Shown in pieces: positions 1-8,929 of a stretch of 64,000 nt of DNA. The notes beneath the pieces are model-generated. The model did not search any database and was not told the origin of the DNA. It worked only from the letters and a program-made list of their open reading frames with translations. Source of the stretch: Anatilimnocola aggregata (GTDB taxonomy: Bacteria; Planctomycetota; Planctomycetia; Pirellulales; Pirellulaceae); assembly GCF_007747655.1 (NCBI RefSeq), contig NZ_CP036274.1:6572001-6636000 (forward strand), read 5' to 3'. Every line of letters begins with the position of its first letter. Within the stretch, counting starts at the first letter, position 1. The translations under genes and the position numbers were made by a program.

Positions 1-1
1 G

Positions 2-715
2 AACCCCGAACTCCTCGACCACTTGGCCTGGCAGTTTCGCAGCGACGGTTGGTCCCTGAAGAAGCTGATTCGCACTATCGTGCTCAGCCGGGCCTATCGC
101 TTGAGCAGTGCGAGCCAAACGATTGGGCAGGAGAAAGATGGTGCCAATGCCCTCATCTGGCGTATGAATCTGCGCCGGCTGGAGATCGAACCGCTGCGAG
201 ATTCGCTGCTGGAAGTAGCGGGACGATTGGATTTGGACCGGCCCCCAGGAATTCAAATCGCGGGCGTCGGTGGCAAGAGTCCGCAGTCGCAGGTGCGTAG
301 TCTGCTGCCGTTCAGTTCGTCGTATCGCACGGTGTACTTGCCCGTCGTGCGAGCCAAGATCTCCGATGAGTTTGCGACATTCGATTTTCCCGATCCCTGC
401 TTGCTCCAAGGCCAGCGCGAAGTGACAACCGTCGCGCCGCAGGCTTTGTTCTTCTTAAACAGCAGCTTTGTCGTCGATTGCTCGCAGGACGCGGCCGATC
501 GTATGCTTGGTGCCGTGACCACAGATGCGGCCAGAGTCGATTGGATTTATCGCCGGCTCTTCGCGCGGCCAGCGACTGCTGAAGAAGTAAGAGCTTCAAT
601 CAAGTTAGTTACTGAATTGGAACCAGGTGCAAGCGTGAGAGATGCCGAGCTCTATCGCTGGAGCACGCTGGTTCAAGCGTTATTCGCAAGCGCCGAGTTT
701 CGTTACCTGAAGTAA
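2..715 (+). CDS. DUF1553 domain protein, C-terminal part (5' end outside window)
   Basis: The reading frame is open from base 2, so the gene starts before the window. The visible ~237 residues match the C-terminal half of the planctomycete DUF1553 (PSD1) family: an early NPELLDHLAWQF segment, then WSLKKLIRTIVLSRAYRLSS, and an end with RRLFARPATAEEV and FASAEFRYLK. These proteins are exported and are usually encoded directly upstream of a DUF1501 protein, as here (40 bp to the next start). Their biochemical role is not settled. The family and partial status are clear; an internal TTG at 23 is not a credible start because the homology runs through it. Confidence 0.9.
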   Translation, partial: NPELLDHLAWQFRSDGWSLKKLIRTIVLSRAYRLSSASQTIGQEKDGANALIWRMNLRRLEIEPLRDSLLEVAGRLDLDRPPGIQIAGVGGKSPQSQVRSLLPFSSSYRTVYLPVVRAKISDEFATFDFPDPCLLQGQREVTTVAPQALFFLNSSFVVDCSQDAADRMLGAVTTDAARVDWIYRRLFARPATAEEVRASIKLVTELEPGASVRDAELYRWSTLVQALFASAEFRYLK

Positions 716-754
716 CCCTCGCCCGACCAATTGAATTATCTGCGAGAGAAAACC

Positions 755-2116
755 ATGTTCACACGTCGCCAAGTGTTGCAATCTTCGGCTGCCGGTTTCG
801 GCTGGCTCGCCTTCTCGGCACTGCATGCTCAATGGACAGCAAAACGGTCTCACGGTGCGGAGCCGACGAAGTATCGGAGCCCGCTCGCACCAAAGCCGCA
901 GCATTTTGCCGCCAAAGCAAAGCGAGTGATTTTCTTTTTCATGGCCGGTGGGCCGAGCCACCTCGACACCTTCGATTGGAAACCAGAACTCGCCAAGCGC
1001 GGGCCCGGCGGTCGCAGCCAACACTTGGCACCGGTGTTTGGCTTCCAACCCAGCGGCAAGTCTGGGCTGCCAATTGCCGACGTTTTCCCACATTTGGCTA
1101 AGCACGCCGATCATCTCTGTTTGCTCAATGGCGTTCACACAGCGGTGGCCGGTCATCAGCAGGCTACGGTCGCGGTACATACCGGCAACCCGAGTTTTGT
1201 ACGCCCGTCGTTTGGTTCGTGGATCACTTACGGCCTCGGCAGCCAGGCCGACGATCTGCCGGGCTTCGTCACGCTCAATCCGCTGGGCGATCAAGGTGGT
1301 GCGCAAAACTACGGCTCTGCCTTTTTGCCGGCCGCCTTTCAAGGAACCCGACTGGGGACCGGCTCGCGCGGCGTGCCGAACATCGAGAATCGTCATCTGG
1401 CCGGCAACGACCAGCGCAAGCAGCTCGACTTTGTCGAGCAAGCGAATCGCCGCTTGCTCGAACAAGATCCTAACGACCCGGCACTGCAAGGGCTGATTGA
1501 GTCGTACGAACTGGCTTACAAAATGCAAACTTCGGTCCCTGCGACGCTCGACTTAGAGCGTGAATCAGCAGCAACGCATTCGCTGTATGGACTCGACGAT
1601 GCAGCGACTTCCGCCTTTGGGACGCAATGCCTTACCGCGCGTCGCCTGGCCGAAAAAGGGGTGCGGTTCATTCAACTCACGAGTCAAGGTTGGGATCATC
1701 ACAACAATCTGCGCGAATCGCTCGGCCGCAATGCAACTTCCATCGACAAGCCGATTGCCGGGCTAATTGCCGACCTGGCGCAGCGCGGCATGCTCGATGA
1801 AACCCTGCTTGTTTGGGGCGGCGAGTTTGGCCGCACCGCACGCGACGACAAGGGAGACGGCAACGGCCGCGGCCATGCCAACAAGGGCTACACCATGTGG
1901 ATGTGCGGTGGCGGCGTGAAAGGTGGCCTGCGTTACGGCGCAACCGATGAACTGGGCGAAGTTGCCGTCGACGGACGAATGGGGACGCACGACCTGCATG
2001 CGACCATTCTTCACCTGCTCGGCCTCAATCACGAAGAGTTGACGTATCGCTATGCGGGGCGTGACTTCCGTCTGACCGATACCGCCGGTGAAGCGGCGAA
2101 GGGAATCGTGGCCTGA
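755..2116 (+). CDS. DUF1501 family exported protein
   Basis: About 453 residues. The N-terminus MFTRRQVLQSSAAGFGWLAF has a twin-arginine pattern followed by a hydrophobic stretch, which argues for the ATG at 755 rather than the upstream TTG at 731. DUF1501 signatures follow in order: FFMAGGPSHLDTFDWK near residue 70, VAVHTGNPSF, RLAEKGVRFIQLTSQGWDHH in the middle, and VWGGEFGRTARDDKGDGNGR then LHATILHLLGL near the end. The fold is related to the alkaline phosphatase/sulfatase superfamily; the substrate is unknown. It is very likely the operon partner of the DUF1553 gene ending at 715. Confidence 0.93.
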   Translation: MFTRRQVLQSSAAGFGWLAFSALHAQWTAKRSHGAEPTKYRSPLAPKPQHFAAKAKRVIFFFMAGGPSHLDTFDWKPELAKRGPGGRSQHLAPVFGFQPSGKSGLPIADVFPHLAKHADHLCLLNGVHTAVAGHQQATVAVHTGNPSFVRPSFGSWITYGLGSQADDLPGFVTLNPLGDQGGAQNYGSAFLPAAFQGTRLGTGSRGVPNIENRHLAGNDQRKQLDFVEQANRRLLEQDPNDPALQGLIESYELAYKMQTSVPATLDLERESAATHSLYGLDDAATSAFGTQCLTARRLAEKGVRFIQLTSQGWDHHNNLRESLGRNATSIDKPIAGLIADLAQRGMLDETLLVWGGEFGRTARDDKGDGNGRGHANKGYTMWMCGGGVKGGLRYGATDELGEVAVDGRMGTHDLHATILHLLGLNHEELTYRYAGRDFRLTDTAGEAAKGIVA

Positions 2117-2170
2117 GATCCGGCCAGATAGTCGGCTCCCGGTCGTTCGCAGCGCTACGGCAGATGGGGG

Positions 2171-2200
2171 GTGTTGATAAATGAAGAGTTTATTCAACAC
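2171..2200. other. Intergenic hairpin
   Basis: An inverted repeat lies in the 286-bp gap between the DUF1501 and PIG-L genes. GTGTTGA and TAAA (2171-2181) face TTTATTCAACAC (2189-2200) across a 7-nt loop with one bulged base. There is no following T-run. It resembles the dispersed two-hairpin repeat in size and in its TTCAACAC arm, but the opposite arm reads GTGTTGA instead of GTGTTCA, and no second hairpin or CCCGAGAG core is present. Confidence 0.5.
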
Positions 2201-2402
2201 GTTTGTGCGTGGCGCTCGCATTTGGCGCTAGGTAGCGTTGATTTAATGGGTGTAATGATCAACGAATAAGGGCCGTTGTGAATGGTGCAGGCCGACCGAA
2301 ACGTCCGTTCACCGAATTCAGTTTGACAGCCAGTGACGATTGAACAGAAAATGTTCGTTCATTTTCCTTTCGACCTTCACTTTGCGACCACAGACTGGCC
2401 CT

Positions 2403-3203
2403 ATGCCCACTGCCTTGGCGATTGCCGCGCATCCGGATGACATCGAATTTCTCATGGCAGGGACTCTCGCTCGGCTGCGGGCAGCGGGCTACGAGACGCA
2501 CTATTGGAATCTGGCCAATGGCTGCTGCGGCACAACCCAGTACGACGTGCAGACCATCACTCGCCTGCGTCGGGAAGAAGGGATGGCCGCCGCTGCTGCG
2601 ATGGGTGCCGTTTTTCACGATAGCATTTGCGACGATCTGAGCATTTTCTTCGACCAAGCTACGTTGGCGCGAGTCGCCGCAGTGATTCGCGAAGTCGCGC
2701 CGACCATCGTGCTCACACACGCGCCGGTCGATTATATGGAGGATCACACCAACACCTGCCGGCTCGCCGTCACGGCCGCCTTCACCCGCGGAATGCCGAA
2801 CTTTGCGACCAATCCACCTCGCCCGCCAGTGGCGGGAAAGGTGACGGTCTATCACGCGCAGCCCTATTCGCATCGCGATCCGCTGGGAAATTTGGTGGAG
2901 CCGAAATTGATGGTCGATGTGACGAGCCTGATGGAGCAGAAGCGGCAATGGCTGGCATTGCACGTGAGCCAGAAGGCCTGGCTCGATGAAAGCCAAGGGC
3001 TCGATTCGTATCTCGATACGATGACTAATCTCGATGCTGAAGTGGGGCGCATGTCATGCGTGTTTGAGTATGCTGAAGGGTGGCGGCGGCACATGCACAT
3101 GGGCTTTTGCGACCCCAGCGACGATCCGCTGCGCGAAGCCTTGGCCGAGCACGTGCTGGTCGCCGATTCACCGTCGCCTCAACCGCCCCAGGCAGAAGTG
3201 TAG
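2403..3203 (+). CDS. PIG-L family deacetylase (BshB-like)
   Basis: About 266 residues from the ATG at 2403; an in-frame TTG at 2340 would add an unsupported 21-residue extension. The zinc-binding PIG-L signature AHPDDIEFLMAGTL is at residues 8-21, and the second metal histidine is in EDHTNTCRLAVTAAF near residue 115. Family members remove N-acetyl groups from GlcNAc-linked small molecules (bacillithiol or mycothiol precursors, glycolipids). No thiol-biosynthesis genes are adjacent, so the substrate is open. The AAA+ gene starts 11 bp after the stop, so the two are probably co-transcribed. Confidence 0.88.
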   Translation: MPTALAIAAHPDDIEFLMAGTLARLRAAGYETHYWNLANGCCGTTQYDVQTITRLRREEGMAAAAAMGAVFHDSICDDLSIFFDQATLARVAAVIREVAPTIVLTHAPVDYMEDHTNTCRLAVTAAFTRGMPNFATNPPRPPVAGKVTVYHAQPYSHRDPLGNLVEPKLMVDVTSLMEQKRQWLALHVSQKAWLDESQGLDSYLDTMTNLDAEVGRMSCVFEYAEGWRRHMHMGFCDPSDDPLREALAEHVLVADSPSPQPPQAEV

Positions 3204-3214
3204 TCTGCCGAAAT

Positions 3215-4861
3215 ATGACGCTCGCGACATTCGACGACATTTGCCACGACTTCGACCAAACGCTGCTCGCCTGCCGCGAGTTGTATGTCAGCTCGGCCCA
3301 TTTGTGCCTGGAAGAGTGCCCGCACCTGGTGCCCGGCAAACCCGAGGCCTACGTCGAACTGCTCGACAATCTGCATCGCGGGCTGCTGTTAAAAATCTTC
3401 TCGGCAGTCGCGAGCAGCGATCGAATTTGCAGCGCAGCAGAACAGAAGTTGGCGGCCCGGCTCCTCTCACATGCGTGGGAAGAGGGGATGGATGAACACC
3501 GTGTGCGCGAGGTCTTACCGCACGTCATCACGCAGGCCAGCGGACTCAGTTGGTATAGCCTGGTGCGACCATTCGATGTAATGCCTCCACTGCAGCAGCG
3601 CGTGGGAGAACTCGAAACGATTGTCATGCGGATAGCCAATCTCACCGCCAAAGCAGATGGCGTGGTCTCGCCTGTTGAAGCAGGAATGTTGAAGTCGATT
3701 CAAGGTGAAATCGACCGGCACCTGAAATTAATTCCGCTCGATGACGAGTCCCCTTCGTCGCACAAATCGACCACCGCTCAGGCTCGGGCGCGCGACGTGG
3801 CTTTGCCCAACATGGGTAGTGATGGATCAGCGAAACAATCGCCCACCCTCGAAAAAGCAACTCTCACACCCCAAGAGCAGATTGCCGCTGCCTTGGCGGA
3901 GCTCGACGCGCTGATTGGCCTCACAGCAATCAAGCAAGAAGTGCGCACGCTGGTGAACGTGCTGCAATTGCAACGTCAGCGACAGGAACTGGGGCTGCCG
4001 CAAACGCCGCTCAGTTTGCACCTGGTGTTTCGGGGCAACCCAGGGACCGGCAAGACCACGGTCGCGCGAATCATCGGCCGCATTTACGCAGCGCTGGGCA
4101 TGCTCGAAAAAGGGCATCTGGTCGAAGTGGACCGGAGCGCGCTGGTTGCTGAATTTGCGGGGCAAACGGGGCCGAAGACCCATCGCAAGATCGACGAGGC
4201 GATTGGCGGTCTGCTCTTCATCGACGAAGCTTACAGCCTGGTGGCTCCGGGTCGCGAAGATCCTTACGGCCACGAAGCAGTGCAAGCACTGTTGAAACGG
4301 ATGGAAGACGATCGTCACCGGCTGGCTGTGATTCTCGCGGGCTACCCCGAACCGCTCGCTGGTCTGCTCACGAGTAATCCCGGCTTGTCATCGCGCTTCA
4401 ATACGAATCTGACCTTCGACGATTACGGCCCCGGTGAGCTCGCCCAGATCTTTCGCAAATTATGCGAGCAGAATCAGTATCGCGTCGTCGGTGCAGCGCA
4501 GGCTCGTTTGCTTTTGGCCCTGGCCTGGTTGCATGAGGAGCGGGACGAGCATTTCGGCAATGGCCGCTTAGTGAGGAATGTGTTCGAGCAGTCGATTCGC
4601 AGGCTGGCCAATCGAGTTGCCAGTATCGCCCCCATGACCAAGGAACTCCTCACCACGTTTGAAGCAGCTGATATCGCGGTGCAGGAAGTGCCGGAGTCGG
4701 CGCTCACCATCGACGCCAGCAAGCCACCGCGGTTGCGAATTGCTTGCCCGCATTGCAGCGCGACAGTGAAGACCTTTGCCACGTGGCTCGGCCAGATCGT
4801 ACGCTGCCCGAAGTGTGAGGGGCGGTTTGTCGCGGAGTGGGGCGAACCGGTGCGGGAATAG
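3215..4861 (+). CDS. CbbX/SpoVK-like AAA+ ATPase with TerB-like N-terminus and zinc ribbon
   Basis: 548 residues from the ATG at 3215; the longer frame from 3080 overlaps the PIG-L gene and is rejected. Residues ~40-175 are helical and include AKADGVVSPVEAGML, which resembles the acidic TerB-type motif. A linker leads to a CbbX/SpoVK-type AAA+ module: ALAELDALIGLTAIKQEVRT, Walker A GNPGTGKTT near 275, Walker B GGLLFIDEAYSL near 331, and a C-terminal lid. The tail (~residues 509-545) carries CPHC and CPKC pairs 16 residues apart, a zinc ribbon not found in ordinary CbbX. CbbX-type enzymes remodel target proteins; the N- and C-terminal additions suggest a specific adaptor or target, which I cannot name. 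Confidence 0.85.
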   Translation: MTLATFDDICHDFDQTLLACRELYVSSAHLCLEECPHLVPGKPEAYVELLDNLHRGLLLKIFSAVASSDRICSAAEQKLAARLLSHAWEEGMDEHRVREVLPHVITQASGLSWYSLVRPFDVMPPLQQRVGELETIVMRIANLTAKADGVVSPVEAGMLKSIQGEIDRHLKLIPLDDESPSSHKSTTAQARARDVALPNMGSDGSAKQSPTLEKATLTPQEQIAAALAELDALIGLTAIKQEVRTLVNVLQLQRQRQELGLPQTPLSLHLVFRGNPGTGKTTVARIIGRIYAALGMLEKGHLVEVDRSALVAEFAGQTGPKTHRKIDEAIGGLLFIDEAYSLVAPGREDPYGHEAVQALLKRMEDDRHRLAVILAGYPEPLAGLLTSNPGLSSRFNTNLTFDDYGPGELAQIFRKLCEQNQYRVVGAAQARLLLALAWLHEERDEHFGNGRLVRNVFEQSIRRLANRVASIAPMTKELLTTFEAADIAVQEVPESALTIDASKPPRLRIACPHCSATVKTFATWLGQIVRCPKCEGRFVAEWGEPVRE

Positions 4862-4882
4862 CCAGGCGTTCTGAGCAGGCGA

Positions 4883-6559
4883 TTAGCCTTCTTTCCATTC
4901 CCAGCCCAGCGGAATATTCAGTTCGTGCTCGGCCAATTTGGCCCAAGGAGTGCCCGGGTGTTCGTCTTTCACCCGCTGCAGATACATGATCGCTTTCTCC
5001 GACATTTTCTGAATCACACTGCCAGTTTCAATCTTGATTCCCTGCTCCAGCAGCCATTCACGGCTACTCGGATTTTCGAAGTTCTTTCCTCGCTTGAGTG
5101 CTGCGAGCATCGCGTTGTAGCCGTCGAGACGCACTTTGGCAGCCAACGTGCGGCCCATGGCCAAGTCGAATTCGGCCTGCAAACGGAGGCTGGTGAGTTT
5201 ATCGCGATCCCCTTCGCCATTGCTGAGAATGTTGAAGAGTTGATCGACTTCAGGGGAATGACGCGCGGCGAATTGTTGGGCCGTGTTGAGCTGCCGAGCC
5301 ATCTGCGCTTCGTTCTTCTTTTCGAAGCGTTGCGAGGGAAAGGCATCGATGCTGATGGGGGCCAACTTGGCTGCATCGACGAGCGCTTGCCGGGCTCGGT
5401 TCTTGGCAAGCATCTGCTGAAAGTCAGCCTGCGAAACGTAGTCCGGCGCATACTTGCCGACTACCTTCGGATCGAAGCGAAGTTCACTTCCCGTCGGCCA
5501 AAATTTATGCCCGATTGCTGTACCGCGATATTGATAAATGCTGCCAACCGCAGGACGAATGGGAATGAACTCTCCGCCGCTAACCCGGCATAATCGCTCG
5601 AGCGCGAATGGACCAAAGCCCGAGTCGATCATGCTCAGGTCTTCGCGCGCGCCGTATTGATTCCCCCACATTTGAATGTTGACCCGTTCCGACATGATCG
5701 ATTCGGGGCCATGCGTGGGATAGGTGTCGTCGTTGGGTCCCGCTGGCTTAGCACCGGCGGCAACATAGGGATTCGTCTGCCCCCACGGTGCCGGTGAGCC
5801 AATGACATAGACGGGGATCGCATTCTTCTTAAAGATGTCCGTGACGGTATCTACCTTATCGGCATCGTCCCCCGCTTCATCGGTGAAGACGACGAAGATG
5901 ACTTCGCGACGATCTTTGGTGCGGAGCGGCAAGTACTTTTCGACTGCCTGTTGAATCGCGGTGAAGGTCATTTCTTTGCCGCCTTCGGCCAGCTTCACCT
6001 GGTCAAAAGCGTCCTTCGCTTTCTGCCAATCCGCGACCGGTGGATCGAGGGTGAATTCGACTTGCTCGTCAAACATGACGACGGCCGTCAGCAGGTTCTG
6101 GTCGCTGCCGATGGTCGCCTGGCGAATTTCGGGCACGTCGTACATGGCTTTCGCCGCGGCGGTGCCATCAGTGACGGTTTTGCTGGCGCTGGGTGTGCGG
6201 TCGATGACCCAAACGACGAGCGTCGGGCCGACTTCCAGAGAAGCGCGCACGGCGGCTGTAATTCGACGCAAGGCGACTTCTTCAGGCTTGCCCGTGACGA
6301 GCGCCGTTGCGCGACTGGCCTGAAACGAACGTTCCAGGTCGCTGGCATCGCTGGCGATTGGTTGGCGGCGTTTCAAACTCGGGTTGGCCTTGGCGCTATC
6401 GTATTTGCCGGAGGGTTTGAGAATCTTGCGATTCTTATAGTCCTTCGTCTTTTGCTGGCGCGTATCAAGCTTATTCATGCTCGCATCTTTGCAGCCTGAA
6501 TGCAGACCAACGATGGCAAGCAGAAGCATCCACACAACCCAGTGGCGGTTAGCGGGCAC
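4883..6559 (-). CDS. VWA domain lipoprotein
   Basis: 558 residues starting at the GTG at 6559, preceded by a GAGG ribosome site 8 nt upstream; the alternative GTG at 6601 has none. The N-terminus is a hydrophobic segment ending in GLHSGC, a probable but imperfect lipobox, so the protein is likely lipid-anchored. A VWA-type fold follows from about residue 110 (LVVWVIDRTPSAS, then EVIFVVFTDEAGDDADKV). The metal-site motif reads D-R-T-P-S rather than the usual DxSxS, so metal binding may be altered. The C-terminal third is alpha-helical and contains ERLCRVSGGEFIPI and a final PWAKLAEHELN segment. Function unknown. It faces the AAA+ gene tail-to-tail. Confidence 0.8.
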   Translation of the reverse strand: MPANRHWVVWMLLLAIVGLHSGCKDASMNKLDTRQQKTKDYKNRKILKPSGKYDSAKANPSLKRRQPIASDASDLERSFQASRATALVTGKPEEVALRRITAAVRASLEVGPTLVVWVIDRTPSASKTVTDGTAAAKAMYDVPEIRQATIGSDQNLLTAVVMFDEQVEFTLDPPVADWQKAKDAFDQVKLAEGGKEMTFTAIQQAVEKYLPLRTKDRREVIFVVFTDEAGDDADKVDTVTDIFKKNAIPVYVIGSPAPWGQTNPYVAAGAKPAGPNDDTYPTHGPESIMSERVNIQMWGNQYGAREDLSMIDSGFGPFALERLCRVSGGEFIPIRPAVGSIYQYRGTAIGHKFWPTGSELRFDPKVVGKYAPDYVSQADFQQMLAKNRARQALVDAAKLAPISIDAFPSQRFEKKNEAQMARQLNTAQQFAARHSPEVDQLFNILSNGEGDRDKLTSLRLQAEFDLAMGRTLAAKVRLDGYNAMLAALKRGKNFENPSSREWLLEQGIKIETGSVIQKMSEKAIMYLQRVKDEHPGTPWAKLAEHELNIPLGWEWKEG

Positions 6560-6762
6560 GGCGTATCCCTCACGAGTGTTCTGGCAGACTTGCGGTGTCA
6601 CGATAAGTCACTAACGAACCGCATTCTAGCAAGCCAGCGGGAAAATCTCACGCTCTTCGGCGAATCGCGGTCGTTACAAACGAGTTACCCCCAGATTTGA
6701 CGTCCGGAGCTAGAATCGGCCGAAGAGAGTTCCAGTTCGAACCAGCGATGAAGGAGCCGGTT

Positions 6763-8154
6763 ATGAAACGAATGTTGATGGCCGTAGTGCTGTTGGCTGT
6801 GATTGGCAGCTTGGTTGAGGCTGCGAAACCGTCCAGCCCCATCGATCAGATTCTTGCCAACCCTGCGGCTCGCGAGCAAGCCATTGCCAATCTGCGGGCA
6901 GAAGGGCCGGCCGGCCTTGCCAAGTTGGATGAGCTGCGCAAGTCCATTACTGACGAGATTGTAACGCACTCCGCTGCTAATCCGCAGCAGCCCGATGCCA
7001 GGCTGACCGCTCGCCTGGCAGCCGTCGAAACACTCATGGACGAAGTGGCAGCCCAGCGCTATGCCTGCAAAAGTCGCCTCTTCTGGTACACCGACTTGGA
7101 ACAGGCTCAAGCGGCTGCCACGAAACAGAACAAGCCAATTCTTAGTTTGCGAATGCTCGGCAAACTGAACGAAGATTTCAGTTGTGCGAACAGCCGCTTC
7201 TTTCGGACGACTCTTTATGCAAACCGAGATGTTTCGGAACTGCTGCGCGAAAACTTCGTCCTGCATTGGAAGTCGGTTCGTCCCGTGCCGCGCGTGACGA
7301 TCGATTTTGGTGATGGCCGCAAACTAGAACGAACGCTCACCGGCAATAGCATTCATTACGTGCTGACGAGCGATGGCCAAATTGTCGATGCTTTGCCGGG
7401 TTTGTACGGTCCAGCTGCATTCATGTCGCAGTTGAAGACATCGCTGCAACTGATCGAACAGCTGGCCGGAACCGACGAAGCCACTCGGAGCGAGCGCTTG
7501 GTGGCGTTTCATCAATTGCAACTCTCTGCGCTGGATCAACGCTGGGCCAGCGACTATCAAACGGCTACCCAGTTGCTGAATAGTGGCAGTTCGGCTGTTC
7601 ACTTGGCCGCGCCATCGCCACTTCGGGCTGCCCAACCACTCAAGGCTACCGCCGCACCGCCGAATGCAGCCGCTGCTGCGCAGGTGACTCGTCCAAAGAA
7701 GATGGTCGAAATGCCGCTCGTGCGTGCGGCTATTCCAGGAGCCGAGATTCCCGCGAATGTTACCGACGATAAGCTGTGGCAGATTATCGCGTCGTTGCAC
7801 GCAGCTGAATCCAAGCTCGATGAGGCGAGCATGGAGCTCATTCGAAGCCAGAATCCAATCGCCGCCCACGCAGTGCGGCTGGCGACCACGAAGGCCCGGA
7901 TCGAAGATCCACTGGTGAAGCTGGTGCGAACTCTGGAAAACTCGATCGCGGTCGATACGGTTTGCAACGAGTATCAGTTCCATCGCCAGATTCACGAGTG
8001 GCTGGCCAATTCAGGTCGATCCGACGTGGAGCAGTTCAACGAACGGGTTTATGCCCAGCTGTTTTTGACTCCCAGCTCCGATCCTTGGCTAGGGTTGGCG
8101 CCGATCGATACCTACACGGCTCTGCCCAATGCAGGCGTGGCTGCGAATCGCTAG
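6763..8154 (+). CDS. Secreted protein with thioredoxin-like region, function unknown
   Basis: 463 residues from the ATG at 6763, which has AAGGAG five bases upstream; the ATG at 6748 lacks a site. A signal peptide is clear (MKRMLMAVVLLAVIGSLVEA). After a helical segment, residues ~100-230 (LFWYTDLEQAQAAATKQNKP, then FFRTTLYANRDVSELLRENF and a later YVLTSDGQIVDALPGLYGP) look like a DUF255/thioredoxin-like fold, but no CxxC pair is present, so redox activity is unlikely. An Ala/Pro-rich linker near 285-330 leads to a helical tail. It is divergent from the VWA lipoprotein gene across a 203-bp gap that must hold both promoters. Confidence 0.75.
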   Translation: MKRMLMAVVLLAVIGSLVEAAKPSSPIDQILANPAAREQAIANLRAEGPAGLAKLDELRKSITDEIVTHSAANPQQPDARLTARLAAVETLMDEVAAQRYACKSRLFWYTDLEQAQAAATKQNKPILSLRMLGKLNEDFSCANSRFFRTTLYANRDVSELLRENFVLHWKSVRPVPRVTIDFGDGRKLERTLTGNSIHYVLTSDGQIVDALPGLYGPAAFMSQLKTSLQLIEQLAGTDEATRSERLVAFHQLQLSALDQRWASDYQTATQLLNSGSSAVHLAAPSPLRAAQPLKATAAPPNAAAAAQVTRPKKMVEMPLVRAAIPGAEIPANVTDDKLWQIIASLHAAESKLDEASMELIRSQNPIAAHAVRLATTKARIEDPLVKLVRTLENSIAVDTVCNEYQFHRQIHEWLANSGRSDVEQFNERVYAQLFLTPSSDPWLGLAPIDTYTALPNAGVAANR

Positions 8155-8207
8155 AGTCCACAACAGAGTAGAATGAGGGTGCATCGGTGCGATGCACCAA
8201 GGAATCA

Positions 8208-8912
8208 ATGATGACTGCCCGCACGATTTTGACAGTCGAAGATGACGCCGCCATTCGCCGCGGCATCGTCGACTCGCTTCGCTATGTTGGCTTTCAAGTG
8301 CTGCAAGCGGGGCATGGCGATGTGGGGCGCGAAATGGCCGTGCAGCAGTCTTATGACTTGCTGCTGCTCGATCTGGTACTGCCGGGCTGCTCCGGGCTCG
8401 ATATTTTGCGAGCAGTGCGATCTACGCGACCGACACAACCCGTCATCATTCTCACCGCGCGCGGCGAAGAACAAGATCGCGTAGAAGGTCTGCGTGCCGG
8501 TGCCGATGACTACGTTGTGAAACCATTCAGCGTGAAAGAACTGTTGGCCCGCGTCGATGCGGTGCTGCGTCGCTCGCCAGCTCGACCTAGCGATATCGAA
8601 CAGATCCTATTGCCTTCGGGTTCGGCCGATCTGGCACGTCGGGAAGTTCGTTTTCAAGATGGCGAGCGGTGCGAACTTTCGGAGCGCGAAGTGGAACTGC
8701 TGCGGTACCTTGCCAGTCACCCGCAACGAGCAATCTCCCGCGACGAGTTGCTGGCTAACGTCTGGCGAATCAATCCTGATGGCTTGCCGACCCGCACCAT
8801 CGACATGCATATCGTTCGCCTCCGCGAGAAACTGCGCGACGATCCTGCCCAGCCCCGCGTGCTGCTGACTGTACGTGGCAAGGGCTATATGTTCGCGACA
8901 ACTGACCAGTAA
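8208..8912 (+). CDS. OmpR/PhoB-family response regulator
   Basis: 234 residues. AAGGA at 8199-8203 serves tandem ATGs at 8208 and 8211; either could be used. The receiver domain has the acidic pocket VEDDAAIRRG, the phospho-acceptor Asp55 in LLLDLVLPG, the conserved Thr in IILTARGEE and the Lys in DYVVKPFSVKELLARV. The C-terminal winged helix shows LSEREVELLRYLASHP, DELLANVW and the recognition helix region TRTIDMHIVRLREKLRDDP, ending GKGYMF. It is encoded 17 bp before its probable cognate kinase. The signal and regulon cannot be inferred. Confidence 0.95.
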   Translation: MMTARTILTVEDDAAIRRGIVDSLRYVGFQVLQAGHGDVGREMAVQQSYDLLLLDLVLPGCSGLDILRAVRSTRPTQPVIILTARGEEQDRVEGLRAGADDYVVKPFSVKELLARVDAVLRRSPARPSDIEQILLPSGSADLARREVRFQDGERCELSEREVELLRYLASHPQRAISRDELLANVWRINPDGLPTRTIDMHIVRLREKLRDDPAQPRVLLTVRGKGYMFATTDQ

Positions 8913-8929
8913 GGTTCGAAGAAACATCC

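Noticed and set aside
2171-2200. Hairpin considered as a fourth two-hairpin element
   Set aside because: Arm sequence differs (GTGTTGA not GTGTTCA), the stem has a bulge, and neither the second hairpin nor the CCCGAGAG core is found nearby.
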